Below are positions 43,713 through 53,528 of a stretch of DNA of 64,000 nucleotides, one piece after another; the stretch's first letter is position 1; each line of letters opens with the position of its first letter. The stretch is from JAPHTQ01 sp050299175. GTDB taxonomy: Bacteria > Pseudomonadota > Gammaproteobacteria > Thiohalomonadales > Thiohalomonadaceae. The DNA lies in the NCBI GenBank assembly GCA_050299175.1, contig JBNKVM010000082.1:1-64000 (forward strand). The letters run 5' to 3'. The translations under genes were made by a program, and so were the position numbers. Under the pieces are notes generated by a model. The model did no database searches and had not been told where the DNA came from. It saw only the letters and a list, made by a program, of their open reading frames with translations.

Positions 43713-45062
43713 ATGAGTGTCGCGCTTTGGGGCCAGTGTCTTGCCCGCCTGGAAGACGAACTGTCCCCGCAGCAATACAACACATGGATCAGGCCGCTGC
43801 AGGCGGAGATGATCGATGGCACCTTGCGCCTGCTCTCTCCCAACCGCTTTGTCCAGGATTGGGTTAGCGAACATTTTCGCGAACGCATCAACGAGATGCT
43901 GTTGCAGATGAGTGAAGGCGAGCCGCCACAACTGGAACTGGCCGTCGGCAGTCTGGCGCCCGTCGTCGAACCCCAGATTGTTACCCCGCAAGCGCGTGAG
44001 ACCAACAGCAACATCCAGGCAGCGGTCAAGAAAAACAAGGAACAGGCGCGCACCAATCCTAATTTCACCTTCGCCAATTTTGTCGAAGGTAAGTCGAACC
44101 AGCTGGCCCGTGCTGCCTCGATGCAGGTGGCGGAGAATCCAGGCACCGCCTACAACCCGCTCTTTATTTATGGTGGTGTTGGTCTGGGCAAGACTCATCT
44201 GATGCACGCGGTAGGTAACCTGATCCTGGAAAAACAGCCCGGGGCCAAGGTGATCTACCTCCATTCGGAACGTTTCGTCGCCGACATGGTTAAGGCGTTG
44301 CAACACAATGCGATCAACGAATTCAAACGTTACTACCGCTCGGTCGACGCCCTGTTGATCGACGATATCCAGTTTTTTGCCGGCAAGGAGCGCTCCCAGG
44401 AGGAGTTTTTCCACACCTTCAACTCCCTGCTCGAAGGCCAGCGCCAGGTTATTCTCACCTGTGACCGCTATCCGAAAGAGGTGCAAGGGCTGGAGGAACG
44501 GTTGAAATCGCGTTTCGGCTGGGGGCTTACCGTGGCTATCGAACCGCCGGAACTGGAAACCCGGGTCGCGATCCTGATGAGCAAGGCGAGCCAGTCCGGG
44601 ATCGAACTACCGCACGAGGTTGCTTTTTTCATCGCCAAGCGCATCCGTTCCAACATCCGTGAGCTGGAAGGCGCGCTGCGCCGAGTGATCGCCAACGCCC
44701 ATTTTACCGGTCAGCCCATCACCCTCGATTTTGCCAAGGACGCTCTGCGCGATCTGCTCGCCCTGCAAGCCAAACTGGTTACAATCGATAATATCCAGAA
44801 AACGGTCGCTGAGTATTACAAGATACGGGTGGCTGATCTATTATCGAAGCGGCGTAATCGATCCATCGCGCGCCCACGGCAGATCGCCATGGCCATGGCC
44901 AAGGAGTTGACCAATCACAGTCTGCCTGAAATTGGCGATGCCTTTGGCGGTCGCGACCACACCACTGTGATGCATGCGTGTAAAAGGGTCGCGGAACTCA
45001 AAGAGAGCGAACCGATGATTGGTGAGGATTATGCAAACCTGTTGAGAATCCTGACAACATAA
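43713..45062 (+). CDS. dnaA: Chromosomal replication initiator DnaA
   Basis: 449 residues. Domain I is at 1-90 (LARLEDELSPQQYNTWIRPL); domain III AAA+ has Walker A GVGLGKTHLMHA and Walker B LLIDDIQFFAGK; domain IV has the DnaA signature FGGRDHTTVMHACKRV. GAGG precedes the ATG. It is divergent from rpmH and begins the replication-gene cluster. Confidence 0.98.
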   Translation: MSVALWGQCLARLEDELSPQQYNTWIRPLQAEMIDGTLRLLSPNRFVQDWVSEHFRERINEMLLQMSEGEPPQLELAVGSLAPVVEPQIVTPQARETNSNIQAAVKKNKEQARTNPNFTFANFVEGKSNQLARAASMQVAENPGTAYNPLFIYGGVGLGKTHLMHAVGNLILEKQPGAKVIYLHSERFVADMVKALQHNAINEFKRYYRSVDALLIDDIQFFAGKERSQEEFFHTFNSLLEGQRQVILTCDRYPKEVQGLEERLKSRFGWGLTVAIEPPELETRVAILMSKASQSGIELPHEVAFFIAKRIRSNIRELEGALRRVIANAHFTGQPITLDFAKDALRDLLALQAKLVTIDNIQKTVAEYYKIRVADLLSKRRNRSIARPRQIAMAMAKELTNHSLPEIGDAFGGRDHTTVMHACKRVAELKESEPMIGEDYANLLRILTT

Positions 45063-45290
45063 TGTGCAAGAGTTGTGGATAAACTGAAACGGCAAAAGTT
45101 ATCCTCATCTGTGGACAACTTATCCACAACATATCTTGAGTCTGGATGCGGTAGTTATACAGTCGGTATTTAACTCTAACTTACTGTATATAAAAGGTTA
45201 TTTATTGTTATCCACGTCTATGGTCGTGGCTAATAACAACAGCAGTTTATATATATCTTTATTCATTTATATAGATAACGGGATATAAGG
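45063..45290. other. Chromosomal origin oriC (dnaA-dnaN intergenic)
   Basis: 228 bp with five DnaA-box-like 9-mers: TTATCCACA on the minus strand at 45074-45082; TTATCCTCA at 45099-45107; TTGTCCACA on the minus strand at 45110-45118; a perfect TTATCCACA at 45120-45128; TTATCCACG at 45208-45216. An AT-rich stretch (45246-45275, ATATATATCTTTATTCATTT) is a candidate unwinding element. The dnaN promoter must also lie here. Confidence 0.8.
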
Positions 45291-46391
45291 ATGAAATTCA
45301 GAATATCGCGTGAAGCATTGCTTAAACCCCTTCAGGTCGTCAGCGGTGTGGTGGAGAAACGGCAGACGCTTCCTATTCTTTCGAACGTTTTACTCACGGT
45401 AAGTAACAACCGTCTTACCCTGACAGGTACCGATCTCGAAGTCGAGATGACCGCTTCTACCGATCTGCAGAGTGCCGAAGAGGGAGAGAGCACACTCCCG
45501 GCCCGTAAATTTATGGATATCTGCAAGAGCCTGCCGGAAGGTGCTGAAATCGATATCGCAATCGATGCACAACGGGCCCAGATTAAATCGGGAAAAAGTC
45601 GCTTCACTCTCGCCACTATTGCGGCCACCGATTTTCCTGCGACAGAAAAGATCACTGGTGCCAATGAGTACACCCTCTCCCAGGCACAGCTCAAACAACT
45701 GATCGAGCAGACAGCGTTCTGTATGGCCAACCAGGATGTACGTTATTACCTCAATGGCCTGTTGCTGGAATTGAAGCAGGATGCGCTACGTTCAGTTGCT
45801 ACCGACGGACATCGTCTGGCGCTCTGCGAAGTGAAGTGCGATCTGGTGCCAGGGGATGTCACCCAGGTTATCGTTCCGCGCAAAGGTGTGCTGGAACTTT
45901 CCCGCCTGCTTAGCGAGAGCGATGCGGTTTGCAAACTGGAATTGAATGCCAACTTCCTGCGTATCAGTTTCGACGACATGGTTTTCACCTCAAAACTGAT
46001 CGATGGCCGCTTCCCCGATTACGACCGGGTTATTCCCAAGGGTGGCGATAAAATCGTAGTTGCCGATCGCGAGGTTCTGCGCCAGGGTTTGCAGCGCGCT
46101 TCCATTCTTTCCAACGAAAAGTATCGTGGTATTCGTCTGAGTTTCGGCAAGGATGTCCTGCGCGCAACGGTCAATAACCCGGAGCAGGAAGAGGCGCTGG
46201 AAGAGATCGATGTGAATTATGGCGGTGATGAGATCGAGATTGGTTTCAATGTCGCCTATTTGGTCGATGCCCTGAATGCGATTAAACAGGAAAGTGTCGA
46301 AATGACCCTTATCGATGCGAATAGCAGCTGTCTGTTGCGGGGTGTCGATGACAGTGCTTCCCGCTATGTCGTGATGCCGATGCGGTTGTAA
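45291..46391 (+). CDS. dnaN: DNA polymerase III beta sliding clamp
   Basis: 366 residues, the size of E. coli DnaN. KFRISREALLKPLQVVSGVV opens it, and VDALNAIKQ and YVVMPMRL close it. It forms the dimeric clamp around DNA. ATAAGG precedes the ATG. Confidence 0.98.
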   Translation: MKFRISREALLKPLQVVSGVVEKRQTLPILSNVLLTVSNNRLTLTGTDLEVEMTASTDLQSAEEGESTLPARKFMDICKSLPEGAEIDIAIDAQRAQIKSGKSRFTLATIAATDFPATEKITGANEYTLSQAQLKQLIEQTAFCMANQDVRYYLNGLLLELKQDALRSVATDGHRLALCEVKCDLVPGDVTQVIVPRKGVLELSRLLSESDAVCKLELNANFLRISFDDMVFTSKLIDGRFPDYDRVIPKGGDKIVVADREVLRQGLQRASILSNEKYRGIRLSFGKDVLRATVNNPEQEEALEEIDVNYGGDEIEIGFNVAYLVDALNAIKQESVEMTLIDANSSCLLRGVDDSASRYVVMPMRL

Positions 46392-46402
46392 TAGAAATTG
46401 GT

Positions 46403-47476
46403 ATGCAGCTAACGCGGATCGATATCCGCAATCTTCGTAACCTGGCAGGGGTCTCCCTACACCCCTCGCCAGGTTTAAACATTCTTGAAGGCGAAAACGC
46501 TAGCGGTAAGACTAGCTTCCTTGAAGCAATCCATCTTCTGGGTCTTGCCCGTTCTTTCCGCACTCTCAAAAGCGAACATCTGGTTCAGCATGAAAAGGAG
46601 TCGCTGACCCTGTTTGCTGTTTTGGAGAAAGGCGCGACACATCGCATTGGACTTCAGCGTTATCGGGATAACCGACTCGATATCCACCTGGATGGATTAA
46701 AGTCGGAAGGACGCAGTGGTCTGGCTGCCCTGCTCCCGCTTCAACTCATTACACCAGAGTCCATTTCACTGCTGTTGGGAAATCCCTCGGAGCGGCGGCA
46801 GTACTTGGATTGGCTGCTGTTCCACGTGGAACAATCTTTTCATTCCACTTGGAGTGGGTACCAAAGATATCTGAAACAACGTAATGCCCTGCTTCGCGGT
46901 GAACAGCATCAGACGCTAGAACAGTGGACCCATGGATTGGTTGAGGCAGGTGAAGCGATAAATCGTATGCGCCAGGCACTGCTGGCTGAATTGAAGCCCC
47001 ACATTGAGCATTATGTTTCTCTGCTACTATCTGAGGTCCCTTTCAACCTCGCTTATCGCCAGGGTTGGAAAAAGGATCTTTCCCTGAGCGAAGCTCTGCA
47101 GAAGGGGCTCGACGCAGATATCAAAATGAAATACACCACCTCCGGTCCCCATCGGGCCGATCTGATTTTCCGTACAGGTGACGATAAGGTGGTGGATGTT
47201 TTCTCCCGTGGGCAACTGAAGTTAATGCTGGCGGCTTTAAAGCTGGCGCAGATGGCCCTCTTCTGTCAGAAATTGGGGACGACGGCGATTGTCCTGATTG
47301 ATGACCTGCCTGCTGAACTGGATAGCAACCACAGGAATCTACTGTTGGCCCAGTTGCAGGCGTTAGGTACCCAGATTTTCGTTACAACGACCGATAGCGG
47401 CTTGCTGGAATTTTCCGCCTGGCCCGATACAAAAGTGTTCCACGTGGAACATGGTGAAATCAAAGAAGTGGTATAA
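46403..47476 (+). CDS. recF: DNA replication/repair protein RecF
   Basis: 357 residues. Walker A is GENASGKTSFLEAI (about 31-44); signature LFSRGQLKLMLAALKLAQ-like VFSRGQLKL; Walker B IVLIDDLPAELD. RecF loads RecA at gaps with RecOR. Two perfect parS sites lie inside the gene (46818 and 47436). Starts 11 nt after dnaN. Confidence 0.96.
   Translation: MQLTRIDIRNLRNLAGVSLHPSPGLNILEGENASGKTSFLEAIHLLGLARSFRTLKSEHLVQHEKESLTLFAVLEKGATHRIGLQRYRDNRLDIHLDGLKSEGRSGLAALLPLQLITPESISLLLGNPSERRQYLDWLLFHVEQSFHSTWSGYQRYLKQRNALLRGEQHQTLEQWTHGLVEAGEAINRMRQALLAELKPHIEHYVSLLLSEVPFNLAYRQGWKKDLSLSEALQKGLDADIKMKYTTSGPHRADLIFRTGDDKVVDVFSRGQLKLMLAALKLAQMALFCQKLGTTAIVLIDDLPAELDSNHRNLLLAQLQALGTQIFVTTTDSGLLEFSAWPDTKVFHVEHGEIKEVV
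46818..46833. other. parS site 1
   Basis: TGTTCCACGTGGAACA, a perfect 16-bp palindrome matching the ParB-binding parS consensus found near oriC of Pseudomonas and other bacteria. It lies in the recF coding sequence, about 1.7 kb from oriC. Confidence 0.85.
47436..47451. other. parS site 2
   Basis: A second identical TGTTCCACGTGGAACA near the 3' end of recF, 618 bp from site 1. Two exact 16-bp copies in one gene are unlikely by chance. Confidence 0.85.
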
Positions 47477-47504
47477 TGGCCCGTCATACGGCCGGGGGTA
47501 ATTC

Positions 47505-49910
47505 ATGAGCGAATATAATTCATCCAGTATCAAGGTGCTGAAAGGTCTGGACGCGGTACGCAAGCGTCCTGGCATGTACATCGGCGATACCGATGACGGT
47601 ACCGGCCTGCATCATATGGTGTTTGAGGTCGTGGATAACTCCATCGACGAAGCCCTTGCCGGCCACTGCAGCCAGATCGATGTCACCATCCACAGCGATG
47701 ATTCGGTCTCCGTTCGCGACAACGGGCGCGGTATCCCGGTCGACTGGCATGAAGAAGAGAACCGCTCCGCCGCTGAGGTTATTCTGACCGTTCTCCACGC
47801 GGGCGGTAAGTTCGACGACAACTCCTACAAGGTTTCCGGCGGTCTGCACGGGGTAGGTGTCTCCGTGGTGAACGCCCTTTCCGAGAGCCTGAAGCTGACC
47901 ATTCGCCGTAGCGGCAAGAAATACCAGCAGGAGTACTCCCTGGGTGAGCCGCAATATCCGCTAAAAGAGATTGGCGAAAGCAACGAAACCGGCACAGAGA
48001 TTCGCTTCAAACCCAGCGCAACCATCTTTACCCAGACCGAATTTCACTACGATATTCTGGCCAAGCGCCTACGCGAGCTCTCCTTCCTCAACTCCGGTGT
48101 ACGTATTCATCTGGTAGATGAGCGCAGCGATAAAGAGGACACCTTCGAGTACGAGGGTGGAATTAGCGCCTTCGTTGAGCACCTAAATCGCAATAAAACC
48201 CCGCTCCATCCGACCGTATTGCATTTCACCGCCGAGCGCGACGGTATTACCGTCGAAGTGGCGATGCAGTGGAGTGACGCCTATCAGGAAAATATCTTCT
48301 GTTTTACCAACAATATTCCGCAGCGAGATGGCGGTACCCACCTTGCCGGTCTCCGTGGTGCCCTGACTCGCAGCGTCAATGGTTACATCGAGTCAGAAGG
48401 ATTGGCGAAGAAGGCGAAAATCTCCCCCAGCGGTGATGATGCCCGCGAAGGTTTGACCGCGGTGCTCTCAGTGAAAGTGCCCGATCCTAAGTTCTCCTCT
48501 CAGACCAAGGACAAACTGGTCTCTTCCGAGGTGAAAGGAGTGGTCGAATCGTTGGTGGGTGAGCGTTTCCAGGATTTCATGCTGGAAAATCCCACCGAGG
48601 CGAAGACGATTGCTGGTAAGGTGGTCGATGCGGCCCGTGCCCGTGAGGCAGCGCGCAAGGCCCGCGAGATGACTCGACGCAAAGGCGCTCTGGATGTAGC
48701 GGGTTTGCCCGGTAAGCTGGCCGATTGCCAGGAGCGTGACCCGGCTCAATCCGAACTCTACCTGGTGGAGGGTGACTCTGCCGGTGGTTCTGCTAAACAG
48801 GGTCGCGACCGTAAGAATCAGGCGATCTTGCCGCTAAAGGGTAAGATCCTTAACGTCGAGAAGGCCCGTTTCGACAAAATGCTCTCCTCCGCTGAGGTTG
48901 GCACTCTGATCACCGCGCTCGGTTGCGGGATCGGCAAGGAAGAATTTAACCCGGACAAGCTGCGTTACCACCGCATCATCATCATGACCGATGCCGACGT
49001 GGACGGGTCGCATATCCGTACCCTCCTGCTGACCTTTTTCTATCGGCAGATGCCCGAGCTGATCGAGCGAGGCCATATCTATATCGCTCAACCACCACTC
49101 TACAAGGTGAAAAAGGGCAAGCAGGAACGTTACGTAAAAGACGATGGTGAATTGAACGGCTATCTGCTGCAGATCGCCCTCGAGGGTGCCGAGTTGCACG
49201 TAAATCCTGAAGCCCCGGCCATTTCTGGTACCGCGCTGGAGCAGCTGGCCCAGCACTACCAGCAGGTAATGGCGGCGATTAAACGCCTCTCCCGCCGCTA
49301 TAACGGTACCGTTCTGGAGCAAATGATTGTCCAGCCCAGTATCAGTGAAGACGCCTTTGCTAATGGCAGCGCTGAAGTGTGGTTCAATCAGCTACTGGAA
49401 GACCTGAATCGGGAGAATATGCCTGAGCGTCGTTACACCGCTCAATTCAACAAGGCGCCAGACGGGTCAGTGGAGAGCGTGGTACTTAGCGAATGGCGCC
49501 ACAGCGTTCCCAGCGAAACCATCTATCAGGCCGATTTCTTCGATTCAGCCGATTATCGGGCGATTCGCGGCTTGGGCGAGGAGTTGCACGGGTTGATTGG
49601 TGAGGGGGCGTATGTCTCCCGCGGTGAGCGACAAAGTGAGATCGGTGACTTTACCGGTGCCCTGATCTGGTTACTGGAAGAGGCCAAGCGCGGCCAACAT
49701 ATTCAGCGCTATAAAGGGCTGGGTGAGATGAATCCGGAACAGTTGTGGGAAACGACCATGAACCCGGAAACTCGCCGCCTGCTCCAGGTGACCATCGAGG
49801 ACGCCATCGCTGCCGACGATATCTTCACCACCCTGATGGGTGACAATGTGGAGCCGCGCCGCGACTTCATCGAGCAAAACGCGCTGCAGGTGTCCAATCT
49901 CGATATATAA
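47505..49910 (+). CDS. gyrB: DNA gyrase subunit B
   Basis: 801 residues. GHKL ATPase: KRPGMYIGDT, VDNSIDEALAGHC, GRGIPVDWH; Toprim: LVEGDSAGGSAKQGRDRKNQ and ADVDGSHIRTLLLT; C-terminal end QNALQVSNLDI. GGGGG precedes the ATG. It closes the replication cluster and is followed by a terminator. Confidence 0.98.
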   Translation: MSEYNSSSIKVLKGLDAVRKRPGMYIGDTDDGTGLHHMVFEVVDNSIDEALAGHCSQIDVTIHSDDSVSVRDNGRGIPVDWHEEENRSAAEVILTVLHAGGKFDDNSYKVSGGLHGVGVSVVNALSESLKLTIRRSGKKYQQEYSLGEPQYPLKEIGESNETGTEIRFKPSATIFTQTEFHYDILAKRLRELSFLNSGVRIHLVDERSDKEDTFEYEGGISAFVEHLNRNKTPLHPTVLHFTAERDGITVEVAMQWSDAYQENIFCFTNNIPQRDGGTHLAGLRGALTRSVNGYIESEGLAKKAKISPSGDDAREGLTAVLSVKVPDPKFSSQTKDKLVSSEVKGVVESLVGERFQDFMLENPTEAKTIAGKVVDAARAREAARKAREMTRRKGALDVAGLPGKLADCQERDPAQSELYLVEGDSAGGSAKQGRDRKNQAILPLKGKILNVEKARFDKMLSSAEVGTLITALGCGIGKEEFNPDKLRYHRIIIMTDADVDGSHIRTLLLTFFYRQMPELIERGHIYIAQPPLYKVKKGKQERYVKDDGELNGYLLQIALEGAELHVNPEAPAISGTALEQLAQHYQQVMAAIKRLSRRYNGTVLEQMIVQPSISEDAFANGSAEVWFNQLLEDLNRENMPERRYTAQFNKAPDGSVESVVLSEWRHSVPSETIYQADFFDSADYRAIRGLGEELHGLIGEGAYVSRGERQSEIGDFTGALIWLLEEAKRGQHIQRYKGLGEMNPEQLWETTMNPETRRLLQVTIEDAIAADDIFTTLMGDNVEPRRDFIEQNALQVSNLDI

Positions 49911-49933
49911 AACTCTATATTTTTCAATACGTT

Positions 49934-49960
49934 AAAAAGGGAGGCGCTGCCTCCCTTTTT
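49934..49960. terminator. Bidirectional terminator between gyrB and fbp
   Basis: AAAAAGGGAGGC GCT GCCTCCCTTTTT: a perfect 12-bp stem with a 3-nt loop; T runs on both strands. It serves gyrB and, in the other direction, fbp. Confidence 0.95.
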
Positions 49961-49978
49961 GTTGGAGTGAGTAATAAC

Positions 49979-50992
49979 TTAATCCTTGTGGTAAGAGACG
50001 ATGCGCTCCACCTCATTTTTCGAACCCAGGATCACCGGTACACGCTGGTGCAGGTGCTTGGGCGCGAGTTCCATGATGCGCTCGCGACCGGTGGAACTGG
50101 CGCCGCCCGCCTGCTCAACGATGAATGACATCGGGTTGGCTTCGTACATCAGGCGCAGCTTACCCTCGGTACCCTTGGCTTTCATCTTCTCATCCAGCGG
50201 ATACATGAAGACGCCGCCGCGGGTCAGGATGCGGTGAACCTCAGCCACCATGGAGGCAACCCAGCGCATGTTGAAGTCTTCGCCACGTGCACCCTCTTTA
50301 CCAGCCAGGCATTCATCAACATAACGCTTAACCGGGGCTTCCCAGTGACGCATGTTGGAGGCGTTGATGGCGAATTCCCGGGTATCTTCAGGAATGGTCA
50401 TGTCGGGATGAGTCAGGACAAACTCACCGATGTTCATGTCCAGGGTAAAGCCGTTGACGCCATTACCAGTCGTCAGTACCAGCATGGTGGAAGGACCGTA
50501 CAGGGTGTAGCCGGCGCAGACCTGCTCGGTACCGGACTGTAGGAAATCCTCGGCGGTGGGATTCTCAGCATCGCCTTTGAAGCGCAGGATAGAGAAAATG
50601 GTACCGACCGAGACGTTGACGTCCATGTTGGAAGAGCCGTCGAGCGGGTCGAAGGTCAGCAGGTATTTACCACGGGGGTTACCGGCGGGGATCTGGTAGA
50701 TATCTTCCATCTCCTCGGAGGCCATGGCGGCCAGGTGACCCGCCCACTCGTTGGTCTTGAGGAAGACTTCGTTGGTAATGATGTCCATCTTCTTCTGCTG
50801 TTCGCCCTGGACATTCTCGGAATCGGCGGCGCCGAGTACGCCGACCAGCTCACCGTGGTTGACCAGGTTGGAGATCACCTTGCAGGCGGTGACGACGTCG
50901 TTGAGCAGCGAAGTAAAGTCGCCGGTAGCGCCCTGCAGCTTGCGCTGCTCCTCGATGATGAACTGCGTAACGCTTGTGCGATGGTTATGCAT
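49979..50992 (-). CDS. fbp: Fructose-1,6-bisphosphatase class I
   Basis: 337 residues. LLTFDPLDGSSNMDVNVSVG is the metal-binding loop, MYPLDEKMKAKGTEGKLRLM and NPMSFIVEQAGGASSTGRER belong to the active site. It removes the 1-phosphate of fructose-1,6-bisphosphate in gluconeogenesis or the Calvin cycle. The 220-bp region upstream (50993-51212) holds a GCCCGC/GCGGGC hairpin but no clear gene. Confidence 0.97.
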   Translation of the reverse strand: MHNHRTSVTQFIIEEQRKLQGATGDFTSLLNDVVTACKVISNLVNHGELVGVLGAADSENVQGEQQKKMDIITNEVFLKTNEWAGHLAAMASEEMEDIYQIPAGNPRGKYLLTFDPLDGSSNMDVNVSVGTIFSILRFKGDAENPTAEDFLQSGTEQVCAGYTLYGPSTMLVLTTGNGVNGFTLDMNIGEFVLTHPDMTIPEDTREFAINASNMRHWEAPVKRYVDECLAGKEGARGEDFNMRWVASMVAEVHRILTRGGVFMYPLDEKMKAKGTEGKLRLMYEANPMSFIVEQAGGASSTGRERIMELAPKHLHQRVPVILGSKNEVERIVSYHKD

Positions 50993-51212
50993 CTTGTTTA
51001 ACCCTCTGAAATATAAATAAAAAACCGTTCCGAACGCGGTGCGCCCGGTAATAATTCTGTATTGGCTGGAAAGGCCCGCGGATATACCGTGCGGGCGGTT
51101 GCTTCTCAGCTAGCGTTATAGCGGAGGCAAAACGGCGGTCATTGTAGCACAAATGCCCGTATTAAAAATTCTTTGGTTAACCACAAAAGTGTTATGGGAT
51201 AAGGGTTGGAGA

Positions 51213-51929
51213 CTATTTGTTCAGGGTGGTGATGCGTTGGTAGGTGTCCGTGATCCACGCCTCCGCCAGCTCGTTGATTTCGCCGGCGCGTTTGCCACGG
51301 GTATCGATGGCGGGTCCGATGACCACGGTGATGGCGCCGGGGCGTTTGATGAACTCACCTTTGCCCCAGAACTCGCCCGCATTATGGCAGACCGGCACTA
51401 CCGGGTAACCGCTTTTTTCCGCCAGCATGGCGCCACCGATGGCGTAGCGCTTCTGCTCACCGGGAGTGGTACGGGTACCTTCCGGGAAGATAATCAACCA
51501 TTGGCCACGTTTAAGGCGATCCGTTCCCTGTTTGATCACTTGTTTTAGTGCCTTTTTCCCAGCACTTCGGTCGATGGCAACAGGCCGCATCATCGCCAGA
51601 CCCCAACCGAACACCGGTAACCAGAGCAGTTCGCGTTTCAGTACCCAGGTCTGTGGCGGCAACACCATCTGCAGAGCGATGGTCTCCCAGGCGGACTGAT
51701 GGTTTGCCAGAACGATGGCCGCACCTTCGGGAATATTTTCCAGACCCTCGACCCGCATATCGAGGTTGCAGGTCCATTTGAGCCAACGCACCACGAACCA
51801 GGCCCAACGGGTCATATGAAAATAACGTACCTTGAATGGCGCGAAGTAGAACAGTGGACCGACACCGACGATATAGAGGAGAAAAGCGTAGATCCCCAGG
51901 TAGAAGATGGTGGCGCGCAGATAGAGCAT
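51213..51929 (-). CDS. plsC: 1-acyl-sn-glycerol-3-phosphate acyltransferase (PlsC family)
   Basis: 238 residues. The N-terminal hydrophobic helix is followed by motif I ANHQSAWETIAL (HX4E rather than HX4D, a known variant), motif III FPEGTRT, and motif IV GYPVVPVCHNAG. It makes phosphatidic acid at the inner membrane. It overlaps gmhB by 1 nt and follows it in the operon. Confidence 0.92.
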   Translation of the reverse strand: MLYLRATIFYLGIYAFLLYIVGVGPLFYFAPFKVRYFHMTRWAWFVVRWLKWTCNLDMRVEGLENIPEGAAIVLANHQSAWETIALQMVLPPQTWVLKRELLWLPVFGWGLAMMRPVAIDRSAGKKALKQVIKQGTDRLKRGQWLIIFPEGTRTTPGEQKRYAIGGAMLAEKSGYPVVPVCHNAGEFWGKGEFIKRPGAITVVIGPAIDTRGKRAGEINELAEAWITDTYQRITTLNK

Positions 51930-52471
51930 CAGCCCTCATCCTCCAGTAGTGCGGTGACCGCCGCGGCAAGATCGTCGTACACCGGGATTCCGTCAAGTCC
52001 TTCGCCTTTGGCCAGGGTGCGCTTACCTTTACCGGTACGAACCAGTATGGGTCTTGCGCCAACCGCTTGCGCGGCCTGCAGGTCGCGCAAAGAGTCGCCG
52101 ACGATCGGGATATTGTCCAAAGAAAAGTCGAGGCGATCGGCTATTTCACGATACATGCCTGGCTTTGGCTTACGGCAGTCGCAGTGATCGTCGGGTCCAT
52201 GGGGACAGAAGATAATCATCTCGATTTCACCGCCGACTGCGGCCAGCAGGCGTCGCAGTTTCTCGTGCATGGCATTGAGGGTGGCCACATCGTAGAAGCC
52301 GCGGGCGATTCCCGACTGGTTAGTGGCAACGGCTACCCGATAACCGGCCTGGTTGAGGCGGGCAATGGCCTCCATGCTCCCTGGGAGAGGAATAAACTCG
52401 TCGACGCTTTTAACGTAGTCGTCGGAGTCCTGGTTAATCACGCCGTCGCGATCAAGGATAATTAAACGCAT
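51929..52471 (-). CDS. gmhB: D-glycero-beta-D-manno-heptose-1,7-bisphosphate 7-phosphatase GmhB
   Basis: 180 residues. HAD motif I is ILDRDGVINQDSDDYV; the zinc loop is FCPHGPDDHCDCRKPKPGM; motif III/IV is IVGDSLRDLQAA. It makes ADP-heptose precursors for LPS. The position with plsC near glyS is conserved in Gammaproteobacteria; here a lipoprotein gene is inserted between. Confidence 0.93.
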   Translation of the reverse strand: MRLIILDRDGVINQDSDDYVKSVDEFIPLPGSMEAIARLNQAGYRVAVATNQSGIARGFYDVATLNAMHEKLRRLLAAVGGEIEMIIFCPHGPDDHCDCRKPKPGMYREIADRLDFSLDNIPIVGDSLRDLQAAQAVGARPILVRTGKGKRTLAKGEGLDGIPVYDDLAAAVTALLEDEG

Positions 52472-52775
52472 GAAAGTAGTTTGTATTATTAGGTCGAGGC
52501 AATTCTACCCTTTTCGTTGAGCTGGATCAGGCTTGGCTACACGAAAATGGGCAAACTTTACGGAATGGATGGTGCCGGGTTTCCATTCCAGTGATGCAGC
52601 TCATTTGTAACCGCTCGAGTGGTATTTTTGGATTATAACGCGGTACTATTCCACGGTCTTGGTGTGTCTTTATTGGCGATCCAAGGCAAAGGCTGGATAT
52701 GGAACTTAATCATCCGCGAATTACCCGTCAGGGTAAGAGAGATGAAACGAAAAGAAAAGATAAAGGAGAGATCTG
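52472..52775. other. Intergenic region without recognised features
   Basis: 304 bp between divergent gmhB and the lipoprotein gene. I see no gene, RNA or palindrome of note. GATTATAACG near 52631 could be part of a promoter but no good -35 is spaced from it. Confidence 0.4.
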
Positions 52776-53504
52776 ATGAAAAAGCAATATTTGGGTGGGA
52801 TTGCCATATTGGGGGCTACCTTGATGTTAACTGCCTGTGGCGGCGGCGGTGGTGGTGGGACAGGTAGTTCGGGTTTGTCGGGTTCGTGGAAGGGTATATA
52901 TGACATAGGCTCACTTTATGAGATGGATGTTGTTGTAAACGGTACTTCCATTACAAGTGTGAGTTTAGGGGGGACGTCGACCGGTGACACGGGCTCATTT
53001 AGCGCTGTTCAAAGCAACATCTACGAATATGTGTTGACGCCGAGTGGTGGGTACGGAGGATTTTTGGCGGATAGCTCGGAGACACATGCGGCACTGCTGG
53101 ATCTTGCGACGCCTGGTTTCGCGGTACTACAAAAAGGTGCGACTTCTCTAACCACTTTTTCAGGAAATGAAGTTGCAGGAAGTTGGTCGGGTTATTATGT
53201 GCATTTGGATGCGTTGGAAAATATAGATAATGTGGGTAACTCGAGTGTTACTGTCAGTAGCTTCAACGGTGCAAACTGGTCATTTAGCGGTACGGGACCA
53301 AGCGGGGCATTTACCGGATCATTTACTGTTGGTTATACCGCGGGTATTTGGTACGGTACATATACTGTTACCAGTAGTGCGGTGACGGGGGATGTGTGGG
53401 TTTATCTTGCGCCCGATGGAACCTTTGCTGCATCGTGGGCGTGTGATTATGGCGCGACACCACCATCAACTAACTGCTCGTATAACTCTTGGACTAAGCA
53501 GTAA
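52776..53504 (+). CDS. Predicted lipoprotein of unknown function
   Basis: 242 residues. The lipobox LTACG (Cys21) is followed by a Gly-rich linker (CGGGGGGGTGSSG) and a Ser/Gly/Thr-rich beta body with two similar halves: LSGSWKGIYDI and VAGSWSGYYVHL, followed by SVTVSSFNG and SFSAVQS strands. Each half ends in a WxG-like strand, as in lipocalin-like or calycin folds, but no family is certain. AAAGGAGAG precedes the ATG. It breaks the glyS-gmhB synteny and may be a later insertion. Confidence 0.75.
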   Translation: MKKQYLGGIAILGATLMLTACGGGGGGGTGSSGLSGSWKGIYDIGSLYEMDVVVNGTSITSVSLGGTSTGDTGSFSAVQSNIYEYVLTPSGGYGGFLADSSETHAALLDLATPGFAVLQKGATSLTTFSGNEVAGSWSGYYVHLDALENIDNVGNSSVTVSSFNGANWSFSGTGPSGAFTGSFTVGYTAGIWYGTYTVTSSAVTGDVWVYLAPDGTFAASWACDYGATPPSTNCSYNSWTKQ

Positions 53505-53528
53505 CCTGTTTTTGTTTTAGAAGAGTAA

